Shown one piece after another: positions 33,165 to 41,902 of a DNA stretch of 58,493 nucleotides. Each line of letters starts with the position of its first letter. Position 1 is the stretch's first letter. Origin of the DNA: Bacteroidaceae bacterium (lineage in GTDB: Bacteria; Bacteroidota; Bacteroidia; Bacteroidales; Barnesiellaceae_A); contig JAFXIZ010000062.1 of the NCBI GenBank assembly GCA_017532725.1, forward strand, positions 1 to 58,493, given 5' to 3'. The notes beneath the pieces are model-generated. The model did no database searches. It saw only the letters and a program-made list of their open reading frames with translations, and was not told the origin of the DNA. The translations under genes and the position numbers were made by a program.

Positions 33165-34196
33165 TTATTTTATGCCTCTGCGATTGAGCGCATTATGGTA
33201 GCGTTGAGCATTGCGATTGTGTTCCGACAGCGTGGTTGCAAAATTGTGATACCCCGAAAAGTCCTCTTTGGCGCACATATACAGGTAGTTGTGTTGGCGA
33301 TAATTAAGTACGGCATCTATGGCTGTCTTCGACGGGATGCGAATGGGCGAGGGGGGCAGCCCCGTATTTAGGTATGTGTTGTAGGGCGATGGCGTGTTGA
33401 GGTGCTTGTTGAGGATGCGTTGCAACGAGAAGTCGCCTACGGCATATTTCACAGTGGGGTCGGCTTGCAGGGGTATGTTCCTGCGCAGGCGATTGATGTA
33501 CAACCCTGCCACGATGGGCATCTCATCGGCTTTGGCTGTCTCTTCCTCTACAATGGATGCCAAGGTCGATACCTCAATGGGCGAGAGTCCCACTCGGCGA
33601 GCCTTGTTGCGTCGTTCTTCGTTCCAAAACAGGTTGTAATATTCGTGTATACGTTCCATAAAGCGTTGGGGTGTAACTGTCCAATAGAACTCGTAGGTGT
33701 CGGGCAGGAACATTGCTATGATGGTGGTTGTGTTGAAACCGTATTGGGCGCACAGAGCCTCATCTTGCAGCAGTGCCTCTATCGAGTCGGCACTCATATA
33801 CAGTGTTTCATCGATACGCTCGATGAGTTGGTCGAGTAGTCGCAGGTTGTTGAATGTAAACGTAACAGGTGTTTGGCTGCCGGCTGCCAATTTGCGTGCA
33901 GCGCGATATATCGATGTAGAGCCTTTCAACTCGTAGTATCCCTTGCGAGTGCTTGCGTCGTACTCATCGTTATACATAAACTCTACAATCTTGCCTGCCT
34001 TTTCGGGGTCTATTTGTTGGGCGAGGGTATGACACAGCGAGTCGCTACTCATTCCCGGGGTGATATACACCTGTATGGTAGTGTCGGCTGTGGCGATAGG
34101 GTCTTTTATATACACCTTATATAAGTAGGCACCAATGCTCAGTGTGGCTATCAGTACGATAGCAAGGATGGCGAGTATAATGTGAGTTTTCTTCAT
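33165..34196 (-). CDS. mltG: Endolytic murein transglycosylase
   Basis: The protein has 343 residues with an N-terminal membrane anchor (ILAILAIVLIATLSIGAYLY, residues ~7-27), a LysM-like segment, and the YceG/MltG catalytic domain. LASIVEEET holds the catalytic Glu (E217). Conserved blocks follow: AGLYINRLRRNIPLQADPTV, NTYLNTGLPPSPI, and the C-terminal YLYMCAKEDFSGYHNF. MltG cleaves nascent peptidoglycan strands inside the chain and so ends glycan synthesis at the outer face of the inner membrane. The length matches the family. The promoter at 34220-34227 suggests it is transcribed alone. Confidence 0.95.
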   Translation of the reverse strand: MKKTHIILAILAIVLIATLSIGAYLYKVYIKDPIATADTTIQVYITPGMSSDSLCHTLAQQIDPEKAGKIVEFMYNDEYDASTRKGYYELKGSTSIYRAARKLAAGSQTPVTFTFNNLRLLDQLIERIDETLYMSADSIEALLQDEALCAQYGFNTTTIIAMFLPDTYEFYWTVTPQRFMERIHEYYNLFWNEERRNKARRVGLSPIEVSTLASIVEEETAKADEMPIVAGLYINRLRRNIPLQADPTVKYAVGDFSLQRILNKHLNTPSPYNTYLNTGLPPSPIRIPSKTAIDAVLNYRQHNYLYMCAKEDFSGYHNFATTLSEHNRNAQRYHNALNRRGIK

Positions 34197-34219
34197 AATA
34201 AGCAGTATTCTATTCGATG

Positions 34220-34227
34220 CAAAATTA
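34220..34227 (-). promoter_or_regulatory. -7 element for mltG
   Basis: TAATTTTG on the minus strand, 23 bp before the mltG start codon. The -33 region is not clear. Confidence 0.4.
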
Positions 34228-34263
34228 CATCAATTCTTATAATCTGTGTATATACATCTATAC

Positions 34264-34300
34264 AAAAAAACGATGCGAATATCTATCCACATCGTTTTTT
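34264..34300 (-). terminator. Bidirectional-looking terminator after tRNA-Ser
   Basis: ACGATG pairs with CATCGT, flanked by an A run on one side and a T run on the other, so the stem extends to about 11 bp. It lies just 3' of the minus-strand tRNA. Confidence 0.8.
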
Positions 34301-34313
34301 ATTTCATATCCGG

Positions 34314-34400
34314 CGGAAGGAGGGGGATTCGAACCCCCGGTACCCTTACGAGTACGTCAGTTTAGCAAACTGGTGGTTTCAGCCACTCACCCATCCTTCC
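34314..34400 (-). tRNA. tRNA-Ser (GCT)
   Basis: The 87-nt tRNA has a 7-bp acceptor stem GGAAGGA/TCCTTCC and a D arm with GTGAGTGGCTGAAACCAC. The anticodon loop is TTGCTAA, with anticodon GCT complementary to plus positions 34364-34366. A long variable arm (GTACTCGTAAGGGTAC) marks class II tRNA-Ser, and the T arm is GGGGGTTCGAATCCCCC. The 3' CCA is not encoded. A perfect promoter lies 39 bp upstream and a terminator follows. Confidence 0.97.
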
Positions 34401-34439
34401 TTTGTGGGACAACCGTAGTCGTTTTTGCCAAATGCGATG

Positions 34440-34471
34440 CAAAGATACAGTTATCATATAACTTCTGCAAA
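34440..34471 (-). promoter_or_regulatory. Promoter of tRNA-Ser
   Basis: On the minus strand: TTTG (34471-34468), a 20-bp spacer, TATCTTTG (34447-34440). Confidence 0.75.
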
Positions 34472-34981
34472 TTTTCGGGCAATTTTCTTTCGACAAATGT
34501 GCAATTTTGTTGTAAACGCCTTATTGACAGAATATAAATATTAGCTGGAGAGTAATAACTGCGTACCACTGCCAATGTGCCGAGTATGTGACGCGTTGCG
34601 ATAGGGTGATTGGGGAATATGATGAGTGTCGCCGATGTGTTTACACTTGTGCGTATTGGTCGATTTTTCAATAATAATATTTAATAATTAAATGTAAATT
34701 TGCGTTTAACTGCAACCGTCGAATGTGCGTTGGAGAAACTGACAGAGTCCCTGTTGAGTGTTTTTCGGTGACCATTCCGTTGCTTGTGACACATTTATGG
34801 AATAACACATTATTGTAATTAAGAGAAAACGTTTACCTAATAGCACGAGGAGGAAATTTATCACATTCTATCAACCTTGTTATCGAGTTTCTTTATTGTA
34901 CTTGCCGGGTATGCAATTCCACGTTTGGATATTTTATATTGATGCTCTTGAGGAATTGTGAGAGCGATAAAATTAAAACCG
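34472..34981 (+). other. Gene-free region before the seven-gene exported operon
   Basis: About 510 bp without a credible gene. It holds one TAAATTTG box on the plus strand (34695-34702), which would give a leader of ~275 nt for the operon, but no TTG at the right distance. No strong hairpin stands out. Confidence 0.4.
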
Positions 34982-35449
34982 ATGAAAAAGACACTTGTTT
35001 CATTCTTTGTGATGTTAATGTGTGCAGTTTATGCTCAAGCCCAGTATTCTATCTTGCCTTACGAAATTAAGGGTGCCGGTACAGGCGCTCAAGGCTCGTA
35101 TGTGGTAGAGGTTACAGTTACATCGAAAAAGTCGAATATAAATGATGATGAGTTTGTAAAATGTGCCGTTCACGGTGTGCTGTTTAAGGGATTTTTCAAT
35201 GATGATTTGCGTCAGAGCCAAAAGCCCTTGGCCGGTAGTGCTATGTCGGAGGAGCAACACGCCGATTTCTTCCAGACCTTCTTTGTAAGTTCTTATAGTA
35301 ATTACGGACAGGCGTTGAGTACATCTCGACGTGTCACCAAGGTGAAAAAGGAGTATAAAATAAAAGCCACCGTTACTGTCAATAAAGATCAATTGCGTAA
35401 AGACTTGGAGGCAGCCGGTGTAATAAAAGGACTTAATTCGGGATTCTAA
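34982..35449 (+). CDS. Exported protein of unknown function (operon gene 1)
   Basis: The protein has 155 residues from the ATG at 34982, with a signal peptide (MKKTLVSFFVMLMCAVYAQAQ). The GTG at 34958 would add residues before the signal and is rejected. The mature protein has an N-terminal beta-rich stretch (GSYVVEVTVTSKKS), the block KCAVHGVLFKGF, an FFQTFF segment, and a C-terminal block VTVNKDQLRKDLEAAGVIK. The last three recur in order in gene 3 of the operon (AVRDVIFNGI, YYFNKFF, VRVLRDDLRERLIQDNIIK), so genes 1 and 3 share a domain. The stop overlaps the next start (TAATG). Likely periplasmic. Confidence 0.75.
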   Translation: MKKTLVSFFVMLMCAVYAQAQYSILPYEIKGAGTGAQGSYVVEVTVTSKKSNINDDEFVKCAVHGVLFKGFFNDDLRQSQKPLAGSAMSEEQHADFFQTFFVSSYSNYGQALSTSRRVTKVKKEYKIKATVTVNKDQLRKDLEAAGVIKGLNSGF

Positions 35450-36165
35450 TGAAAAGATTATTATTGACTGTTGTTATGGCTGTAGCAGCCATAGCAATGT
35501 ATGCATCGACCGAGGATGGTGTTGATGTTTTGTATCTTAATAATGGTACGGTGCTGAAAGGGCACGTCGAGAGTGTTGAAGAGAATGTGAAAGTTACATT
35601 TGTAACCGAGGATGGCAAGTCTTATACCTATCCGATGATTGAGGTGCGTCGTATTGATCGCAACTCGGAGGTGGTAACTCCGAGTACTACCCCGACCGGC
35701 TATGTCGATTATCGTAAGCGTCAATCTCGTTTCTTCTTTGCCGCCGAGTTGCAAGGTGCGTATGCCATTACCCCTCGCACACCGGTGGGATTTGCTACCG
35801 ATGTCAATGTTGTGGCCGGTTATCGTGTCAATGAATACTTCCGTGTAGGTGTGGGTGTAGGTGCGCGCTACTACATTAATGGTGGCGATTTTCGCAGTGT
35901 CAAGTTGTCGAGCGACTGGGCTTGTCCCCTCTTTGTCAATTTCAGAGGTAACATTATCTCGGAGGAGTATCGCGATGCAGTACCTTTCTACTCATTGGAT
36001 GCCGGCTTCACTATTGGCGATAATGGCTTGATGATACGTCCTACGTTGGGTTACCGATTTGGCGTTTCGCACTCGGCATTCCTGTTGGGTATCTCCTATT
36101 GGGGACAAATATCGGATAAAGAATACCTCTCGTTTGTGGGTATAAAATTGGGATATGAATTTTAA
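35449..36165 (+). CDS. Probable outer-membrane beta-barrel protein (operon gene 2)
   Basis: The protein has 238 residues with a signal peptide (MKRLLLTVVMAVAAIAMYAS). Residues ~22-70 form a small SH3-like/LSm-like beta segment (DVLYLNNGTVLKGHVESVEE), a common front of Bacteroidetes porin-like proteins. From ~75 on there are alternating amphipathic strands ending in Phe (VNVVAGYRVNEYFRVGVGVG, MIRPTLGYRFG, LSFVGIKLGYEF). A C-terminal Phe and aromatic girdles fit an 8-stranded outer-membrane barrel. It overlaps gene 1 by one base and precedes gene 3 by 12 bp. Confidence 0.75.
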   Translation: MKRLLLTVVMAVAAIAMYASTEDGVDVLYLNNGTVLKGHVESVEENVKVTFVTEDGKSYTYPMIEVRRIDRNSEVVTPSTTPTGYVDYRKRQSRFFFAAELQGAYAITPRTPVGFATDVNVVAGYRVNEYFRVGVGVGARYYINGGDFRSVKLSSDWACPLFVNFRGNIISEEYRDAVPFYSLDAGFTIGDNGLMIRPTLGYRFGVSHSAFLLGISYWGQISDKEYLSFVGIKLGYEF

Positions 36166-36177
36166 TAAGACTGATAT

Positions 36178-36663
36178 ATGAAAAAGTTATTAAACCTATT
36201 AATGGCTATGGTGGTTGTCGCATTTATTTGCCCCTCTTGCAAGACAACCCAAGTATCGAGCGTTGCATCTTATGTGTCGTTTGAAACCGAGTGCCTTGGG
36301 GTAGAACTCGACGGCTCGCAAACATTGCGCGCTTGGGGTAAGGGCAAGGATCGTGCCGATGCCTTGGAGCAAGCCAAGAAAAATGCTGTTCGTGATGTTA
36401 TCTTCAATGGCATTAGATCGGGTGAGTGTAATACCAAGCCTCTGATTTATGAAGTAAACGCCGAGGAGAAATATCAATACTATTTCAACAAATTCTTTGC
36501 CGACGGTGGTGAGTATAAGAAGTATGTATCGGATGCCGATGAAAATCTCACCTCGCGTACGAAGGCAGTGAGCAATACACAACAAAATTGGGGCGTGGTG
36601 GTGCGCGTTCTGCGCGACGACCTACGCGAAAGACTCATTCAAGATAACATTATAAAACCTTAA
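36178..36663 (+). CDS. Lipoprotein sharing a domain with operon gene 1 (operon gene 3)
   Basis: The protein has 161 residues. MKKLLNLLMAMVVVAFICPSC is a lipoprotein signal with lipidated C21. The N-terminal half (LRAWGKGKDRADALEQAKKN) is like the LPP20/FlgT pattern in which a strand with G.G is followed by an Ala-rich helix. The C-terminal half (AVRDVIFNGI, FNKFF, VRVLRDDLRERLIQDNIIK) aligns with operon gene 1. An envelope-anchored accessory protein is inferred; no catalytic residues are apparent. Confidence 0.75.
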   Translation: MKKLLNLLMAMVVVAFICPSCKTTQVSSVASYVSFETECLGVELDGSQTLRAWGKGKDRADALEQAKKNAVRDVIFNGIRSGECNTKPLIYEVNAEEKYQYYFNKFFADGGEYKKYVSDADENLTSRTKAVSNTQQNWGVVVRVLRDDLRERLIQDNIIKP

Positions 36664-36673
36664 TATAGCAGTT

Positions 36674-37621
36674 ATGAAAAAGATATTCTTTATATTGACA
36701 ATGGTGGCTCTCTTTCCTATGGCTATGTTGGGCCAAGCCAAGAAACCTACCATTATGGTGATACCCTCGGATGTGTGGTGTAGCGAAAACGGATTGATGA
36801 TTACGGCCGAAAACTTGGGCAATACCGATTATATACCCGATTATGAGCAAGCCGTACTCAATGCCGACCTTATGGGTGTGATAACCAAGATAAACGGCTT
36901 GATGGCCGAGAGAGGTATGCCCCTGAAGGATATGTCGCAAACAATGAAAAGCATCAAAGAAGACCAGGCACTGCGCGACCAAACATTGAGCAGTACATCG
37001 GGGGCTACAGTTGCTTATACTACCAAAGATGTGCTTCTCGACCGTGCCAAGGCCGATATTATTATAGAGGTGGGTTGGCAGTTGCATAAGAAAGGCCCTC
37101 AAAAGGAGTTGACCTACTCGTTGCGTGCGCTCGATGCTTACACCAACAAGCAGATAGCCGAGAACAGTGGTACAATGCCTCCCTCTTATTCGGCTACAGT
37201 GCCCGTATTGTTGGAGGAAGCCGTACTCGAAAAAATGGACGGTTTCGTGTCGCAATTGCAAGTCTTCTTCGATGACTTGTTTGCCAATGGTCGTGAAATT
37301 TCGGTCAGATTGTTGGTGTTCGACGGAACAGGCATTTCGTTTGAAGATGAATTTGATGGCGAAGAACTTACCGATATGATAGACAATTGGATGTACGAAA
37401 ACACTGTATCGCATCGCTACAATCTGTCAATGGCAACCGAGTATCGCTTGGACTTTGAACAAGTGCGTATTCCTCTTTACGATGAACGTGGTCGTGCTAT
37501 GGATGCACGTCGCTTTATCAACAACTTAAGAAAGTATTTGAGAGATGCTCCCTTCAATATAACATCTAAAAATACTACCAGCGGATTGGGTAAAGCCGAA
37601 CTTATATTGGGTGAAAAATAA
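36674..37621 (+). CDS. DUF6175-like exported protein (operon gene 4)
   Basis: The protein has 315 residues with a signal peptide (MKKIFFILTMVALFPMAMLGQ). The mature start KKPTIMVIPSDVWC resembles the first strand of TolB-N/CsgG/LpoB-type domains. The middle has DIIIEVGWQLHKKGPQ and LRALDAYTNKQIAENSG, again like the G.l.l.vrlvD..tG segment of that class. The C-terminal part (ISVRLLVFDGTGISFEDEF, RYNLSMATEYRLDFEQVRIP, ARRFINNLRKYLRD) matches what I recall as DUF6175. Gaps to its neighbours are 10 and 11 bp. Probably periplasmic or at the inner face of the outer membrane; function unknown. Confidence 0.75.
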   Translation: MKKIFFILTMVALFPMAMLGQAKKPTIMVIPSDVWCSENGLMITAENLGNTDYIPDYEQAVLNADLMGVITKINGLMAERGMPLKDMSQTMKSIKEDQALRDQTLSSTSGATVAYTTKDVLLDRAKADIIIEVGWQLHKKGPQKELTYSLRALDAYTNKQIAENSGTMPPSYSATVPVLLEEAVLEKMDGFVSQLQVFFDDLFANGREISVRLLVFDGTGISFEDEFDGEELTDMIDNWMYENTVSHRYNLSMATEYRLDFEQVRIPLYDERGRAMDARRFINNLRKYLRDAPFNITSKNTTSGLGKAELILGEK

Positions 37622-37632
37622 AATTTACGATT

Positions 37633-38601
37633 ATGAAAAACATCAAACAAATAGCACTTACTATATTTGTGGCAGCCTCGGCGGTTGCTTATGCGCAAGA
37701 GTGTGAAATACCTATTATGGTAGCACAGTTGGACCAAGAGAATGTGCCTGAAACCGTAAGTCAGACCATAGCCAATCGCCTGCAAACAGCAGTGTGTGTC
37801 GATGGTATTGCTGCTGAAATGGGTGGCGACTTCCAATTCTTTGTAGCCGGCAAGATTGAGCCGTTGAGCCAAGAAACATTGGCAGGCCCTCCTATGATGC
37901 AATCGGTTATTTCTAATCTTATTATCTATATTGGCGATAACAAAAATCAGCAAGTATATTCATCGATAAGTATGGAAATTAGAGGTGCCGGCAAGAGTGA
38001 GACTCAAGCCTACATCAACGCCTTGAAGTCGGTTAATGCCAATAATGCCCGATTGCGCCAAATGCTGTCGGCCGGTAAGGAGAAGATTATAGCCTATTAC
38101 GACAATAACTACCAGAACATCTTGAAGGAGGCTCGCGTGAAGATGAACCTCAAGCAATATGATGCAGCCTTGTTCCACGCATCGACCATACCCTCTTGTT
38201 GTGTGGGTTATGAGGAGGCTTGTGATGTGTTGCTCGAGGCATACCGATATTATATTGACAACGAAGGTGCTGTATTGTTGAACAATGCTCGTGCCGTATG
38301 GGCTGCCAATCCCGACTCGAAGGGTGCTACCGACGCCTTGCAATATATTTCGCAAATCGACCCTGCATCGGCATCGTTTATCCCTGCAACACAATTCGTT
38401 GAGGAAATGCGTGCCAGCATCAAGTCGGATATCGACTTTGAAAAACGCGAGAAATACTATAACGACTTGGAGTTGAAGCGTCAACAAATGCAAGACGACA
38501 AAGAGGTGCGCCTTGCCGATATCGAGTCGGCTCGCCAAGTGGGTGTAGCATTTGGTAAAAACCAACAAGCCAATCCCAATATAAATTATTGGATGCGATA
38601 A
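37633..38601 (+). CDS. Exported protein with TolB-N-like front and helical tail (operon gene 5)
   Basis: The protein has 322 residues with a signal peptide (MKNIKQIALTIFVAASAVAYAQ). Residues ~25-115 (IPIMVAQLDQENVPETVSQT, FFVAGKIEP, SNLIIYIGDN) look like a TolB N-terminal/CsgG-type alpha-beta domain. Residues ~140-265 are helical with tetratricopeptide-like spacing (KEARVKMNLKQYDAALFHAS), and ~265-305 is a charged coiled coil (DFEKREKYYNDLELKRQQMQ). This points to a scaffold or assembly protein. No enzyme motif is visible. It shares its direction and tight spacing with the rest of the operon. Confidence 0.7.
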   Translation: MKNIKQIALTIFVAASAVAYAQECEIPIMVAQLDQENVPETVSQTIANRLQTAVCVDGIAAEMGGDFQFFVAGKIEPLSQETLAGPPMMQSVISNLIIYIGDNKNQQVYSSISMEIRGAGKSETQAYINALKSVNANNARLRQMLSAGKEKIIAYYDNNYQNILKEARVKMNLKQYDAALFHASTIPSCCVGYEEACDVLLEAYRYYIDNEGAVLLNNARAVWAANPDSKGATDALQYISQIDPASASFIPATQFVEEMRASIKSDIDFEKREKYYNDLELKRQQMQDDKEVRLADIESARQVGVAFGKNQQANPNINYWMR

Positions 38602-38641
38602 AGTATAATATGACAATCGCTAACGTAAAGAAATGTTTCGT

Positions 38642-40441
38642 ATGAAAAAGATTATAGCAAGTTTAATCTTTACAATAATATTTACTACGTCTTATGCACA
38701 ACTTATTCCTGATGTGAATAATAAGGACAAATGGGGATTTGTTGATAGTCTGGGTAATGTTGTCGTCAAACATAAGTACAATTCAGTTACCCCCTTTGTC
38801 AATGGTCGTGCCAAGGTGCAGAAGGGCGATAACTATGGTATAATAGATGAGATGGGTGTTGAAGTACTTAAGACATCCTACCGTATTATAGAAGACTATA
38901 ACGGAAAGTGTTATAAAGTAGCTTCGGGTGGTAAAATAAAAGACGGAGTGCTTTTTGATGAGAACTGGGGTTTCATTTCGTATGACGGAGAAGTTATTTT
39001 GGCTCCCCAATATAGCAAGATAGGCGATTTCATCGACGGTGTGGCTTATGTACAGAGTAAAAATAAGTATGGCTTTATAACCGAAGATTTGAGCGTTCTT
39101 GTGCCCTGTATCTATTCTGCTGTAGGTTTGTTCAATGAATATGGTTACGTTTGGGTGAATAAAGGGGGTCGTTTGGATAGCGAGAATTCTACGCAAGTAA
39201 CAGGTGGTAAGTATGGCGTTTACAATAAGCGAGGCGAAGTTGTTGTCCCTGTCGAGTATGCTGTAGTTGCTACCTTTAAGTTGAAGGAGCCTACTCAATA
39301 TACCCAAAAGGAACTTAAGAAAATGAGTAGTATGGTAAAACGTGTCAGAGAGGATGAAGGAAGTTATCGTTTCTTGGAGAGAAACAACGAAATGATGCGA
39401 CTCTTTGGTAAGTTGGATATGTCTGTTTCTTACGATTTCTTTGTATCAACTCGTGCCGATGGTAGCAATAATGGTGTTATAGCCTCGGATGGAACAATAT
39501 TGGTGCCTGTCAATATGTTTGATGCCGTAGCGGGTGTTGAAGAGGGTTTCGCACCTGTATATAATTCTTCAAGACGTTTAAACTATTGGAATGTATCTCA
39601 GGGCGAGTTGTTGAGTTCGGCGTGGTATGCCGATGGAACATCATTCCAAAATGGATTAGCAATATGCCGCAATAAATCTGGCGATTATTTCTTTATAGAC
39701 CAAAACAATAAAGTTGTATCGCCCCATTATTCCTATATATCGCCAATGAAGGAAGATGTATATATCGTGCAGAGTAAGGTTGATAACAAGATGGGCTTGC
39801 TTGATAAATATGGCAACGTTGTTGTAGAGCCTATTTATGCTCCTATATATCCTACAACTGAGGGTGGCTTGTTTGGAGCCTTTGAATCCGAAACCGGCTT
39901 AGGTGGTTATATCAACAACAAAGGCGAAGTGGTAATACCTTTCCGATATGTTAGAGGCTCATCTTTCAAGAACGGTTACAGTATGGTTAAACGCGATTCT
40001 CATTGGGGTGTTGTCAATCTGCAAGGTCAGGAGATTGTGGAGTGTAAATGGGATGATATTTTGGCTCCTCAAGACACCTCGGTCAACCGTATCTGGGTTA
40101 AGAATGCCGATTTATGGTATTGTGTTGACTTGAAAACAGGTACTTTGGCATTTGATAAGGGATATGAAACAATGTCTAATTATAGCCGATTTGCACCTAT
40201 GCTTGCCTGTGTATTGGTGGATGGTAAGGCCGGTCTTATCGATGTGAATGGAGATGTTATAATACCCTTTATCTTGGATAATAATGTGAGTGTTGTCAAG
40301 GAGGCTTATGCGATGTTGATGAATACAGGACGTGCAAAATGGACGGACGTGGATACCTATCGTTTCGCATTGAAGAATAATAAGAATCGTCATAAATCGA
40401 AATTGTATCAAACAATCGATGAGACTATGTGGGATTATTAA
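38642..40441 (+). CDS. Exported WG-repeat protein (operon gene 6)
   Basis: The protein has 599 residues. The ATG at 38642 gives a signal peptide (MKKIIASLIFTIIFTTSYAQ); the ATG three codons earlier is possible but less typical. The mature protein carries many WG (KWG-type) repeats: DKWGFVDSLGNVVVKHKY, NYGIIDEMGVEVLK, NWGFISYDGEVILAPQY, KYGFITEDLSVLVP, HWGVVNLQGQEIVECKW, KAGLIDVNGDVIIPF. WG repeats form beta-rich solenoid or propeller-like folds used for binding. The gap upstream (40 bp) is the largest in the operon. The ligand is unknown; it probably gives the binding function of the cluster. Confidence 0.85.
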   Translation: MKKIIASLIFTIIFTTSYAQLIPDVNNKDKWGFVDSLGNVVVKHKYNSVTPFVNGRAKVQKGDNYGIIDEMGVEVLKTSYRIIEDYNGKCYKVASGGKIKDGVLFDENWGFISYDGEVILAPQYSKIGDFIDGVAYVQSKNKYGFITEDLSVLVPCIYSAVGLFNEYGYVWVNKGGRLDSENSTQVTGGKYGVYNKRGEVVVPVEYAVVATFKLKEPTQYTQKELKKMSSMVKRVREDEGSYRFLERNNEMMRLFGKLDMSVSYDFFVSTRADGSNNGVIASDGTILVPVNMFDAVAGVEEGFAPVYNSSRRLNYWNVSQGELLSSAWYADGTSFQNGLAICRNKSGDYFFIDQNNKVVSPHYSYISPMKEDVYIVQSKVDNKMGLLDKYGNVVVEPIYAPIYPTTEGGLFGAFESETGLGGYINNKGEVVIPFRYVRGSSFKNGYSMVKRDSHWGVVNLQGQEIVECKWDDILAPQDTSVNRIWVKNADLWYCVDLKTGTLAFDKGYETMSNYSRFAPMLACVLVDGKAGLIDVNGDVIIPFILDNNVSVVKEAYAMLMNTGRAKWTDVDTYRFALKNNKNRHKSKLYQTIDETMWDY

Positions 40442-40456
40442 AAAAACAACTGAAAT

Positions 40457-41662
40457 ATGAAACGATATTGTTTATTACTGCTGACTATTGCAATGGCTGC
40501 TGTTGTAAATGCGCAGCAATTGCAGGATGAATTTAGTTATCGTCGCAGTTCGCTATATAGTATCCTTGTGTGTCACAGCGAGGATAAGTTCCATAAGGAG
40601 ATAACCGATGAGTTCCTGAAAGTGCCTATCCCCGACAAGTATAACGACTTTGACTTAAATGTAAAGGTTGTCAATGTAAGTCGTAAGGATAAATATACAG
40701 ATGCCATTACCGACTTTGTCGATCGCAATAATATAGGTAGCAGATTGGTGGCTCGCTGGTTCAATCGTAATATTCTTACTGGTGAGTGTGATATGGAACT
40801 TGTTAAGTTGCGTGGTCTTTATGATGCCTCGGCTTTCGATTATGAGTTGGCTTCACGCACGCCTCGTGGTTTGGCTATGTTGCAAGATGCTGGAGAGGAT
40901 CTCATTGCCAATACTTTCTTGTTGGTAAATGAGATAACTTATATCGACAAGGCCGAAGGTGCTAAGACTGCTGCCACTGTGCTGTCTATATTAGGTGGCG
41001 TGGTGGGTGCTGCAACCGGTATGGACTATGTGTCGGATTTGGGCAATACTGCCGCATCGATGGTGGCTACTATAAAGGGATTCAGAGTAAAGATTCATTC
41101 AAGGCTGTATCAACTTGATTGGAACGATGCCATAGCCAATGAGTTCTATGAATTCTATTATTCCGACCTACCCGATGAGCAAAAGAAAATGGCTTTTGAG
41201 AACAATAGAGGCAACTTTAAGATGAAATATGTCGGTGATGTTGTTTCTAAAGGCTCACTTACATCATTCCTCGGCATCAATGAAGATCAACCCGAGTTGA
41301 TGATACGCAAGGCTTGTCAGCGTGCTATTGATGAGAATATTGTTGATTTGCAGAAGAAGTATAATCAATTTAAGGTTAAAGCACCTGTTATCAGTACATC
41401 GCCTACTATTACAGCTCCCATTGGTATGAAGGAGGGTGTAACAAGTGCGAGTCGATTTGAAGTGCTGGAGGTATTGGAGAAAGACGGTCGTATAGAGTAT
41501 AAGAAGGTTGGCGTTGTAAAACCTGTTCCCGGTATGATATGGGATAATCGTTTTATGGCATCGGAAGAGGGTGCTGTAGGTGCCGATTTAGGGGCAACAA
41601 CCTTTATAAAAGTGAGTGGTCGCGAGTTTTATCCCGGTATGCTGATTCGTGAGATTGAATAA
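40457..41662 (+). CDS. Exported protein of unknown function (operon gene 7)
   Basis: The protein has 401 residues with a signal peptide (MKRYCLLLLTIAMAAVVNAQ). The front part (SSLYSILVCHSEDKFHKEIT, DFDLNVKVVNVSR) and the segment IGSRLVARWFNRNILTGECD look like an alpha-beta domain. A Gly/Ala-rich helix (AATVLSILGGVVGAATGMDY) could touch a membrane. Residues ~325-401 form a compact beta domain (FEVLEVLEKDGRIEYKKVG, VSGREFYPGMLIREIE) like an SH3/flagellar-assembly T-type module. I recognise no named family. It is the last gene of the operon; a strong terminator follows at 41710. Confidence 0.7.
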   Translation: MKRYCLLLLTIAMAAVVNAQQLQDEFSYRRSSLYSILVCHSEDKFHKEITDEFLKVPIPDKYNDFDLNVKVVNVSRKDKYTDAITDFVDRNNIGSRLVARWFNRNILTGECDMELVKLRGLYDASAFDYELASRTPRGLAMLQDAGEDLIANTFLLVNEITYIDKAEGAKTAATVLSILGGVVGAATGMDYVSDLGNTAASMVATIKGFRVKIHSRLYQLDWNDAIANEFYEFYYSDLPDEQKKMAFENNRGNFKMKYVGDVVSKGSLTSFLGINEDQPELMIRKACQRAIDENIVDLQKKYNQFKVKAPVISTSPTITAPIGMKEGVTSASRFEVLEVLEKDGRIEYKKVGVVKPVPGMIWDNRFMASEEGAVGADLGATTFIKVSGREFYPGMLIREIE

Positions 41663-41709
41663 GAGATAAGGAGCTGTTGCGCGAGGTTGCGCAACTCAGC
41701 AGTTCGAGG

Positions 41710-41753
41710 AACAATAGAGTGTGTGACAGTGTGTCGCACACTCTATTGTTTTA
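41710..41753 (+). terminator. Terminator of the seven-gene operon
   Basis: AACAATAGAGTGTG (41710-41723) pairs perfectly with CACACTCTATTGTT (41737-41750). TT follows. Confidence 0.85.
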
Positions 41754-41833
41754 TGAGGGTTTGTACAAGGAGTAATAGGTATTTAATCTATCTTATATAC
41801 CACTACATTATAGTTGTTATCAGGATGCCCTAT

Positions 41834-41873
41834 ATAAAAAAAACTCGGTGGGAGCAGTTGCGCCCACCGAGTT
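41834..41873 (-). terminator. Terminator of the methylmalonyl-CoA mutase operon
   Basis: On the minus strand AACTCGGTGGG pairs with CCCACCGAGTT (plus 41842-41852 / 41863-41873). A U run follows. Confidence 0.9.
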
Positions 41874-41902
41874 GAGTATTAAGGATAATCTTTATAAGTC
41901 GA

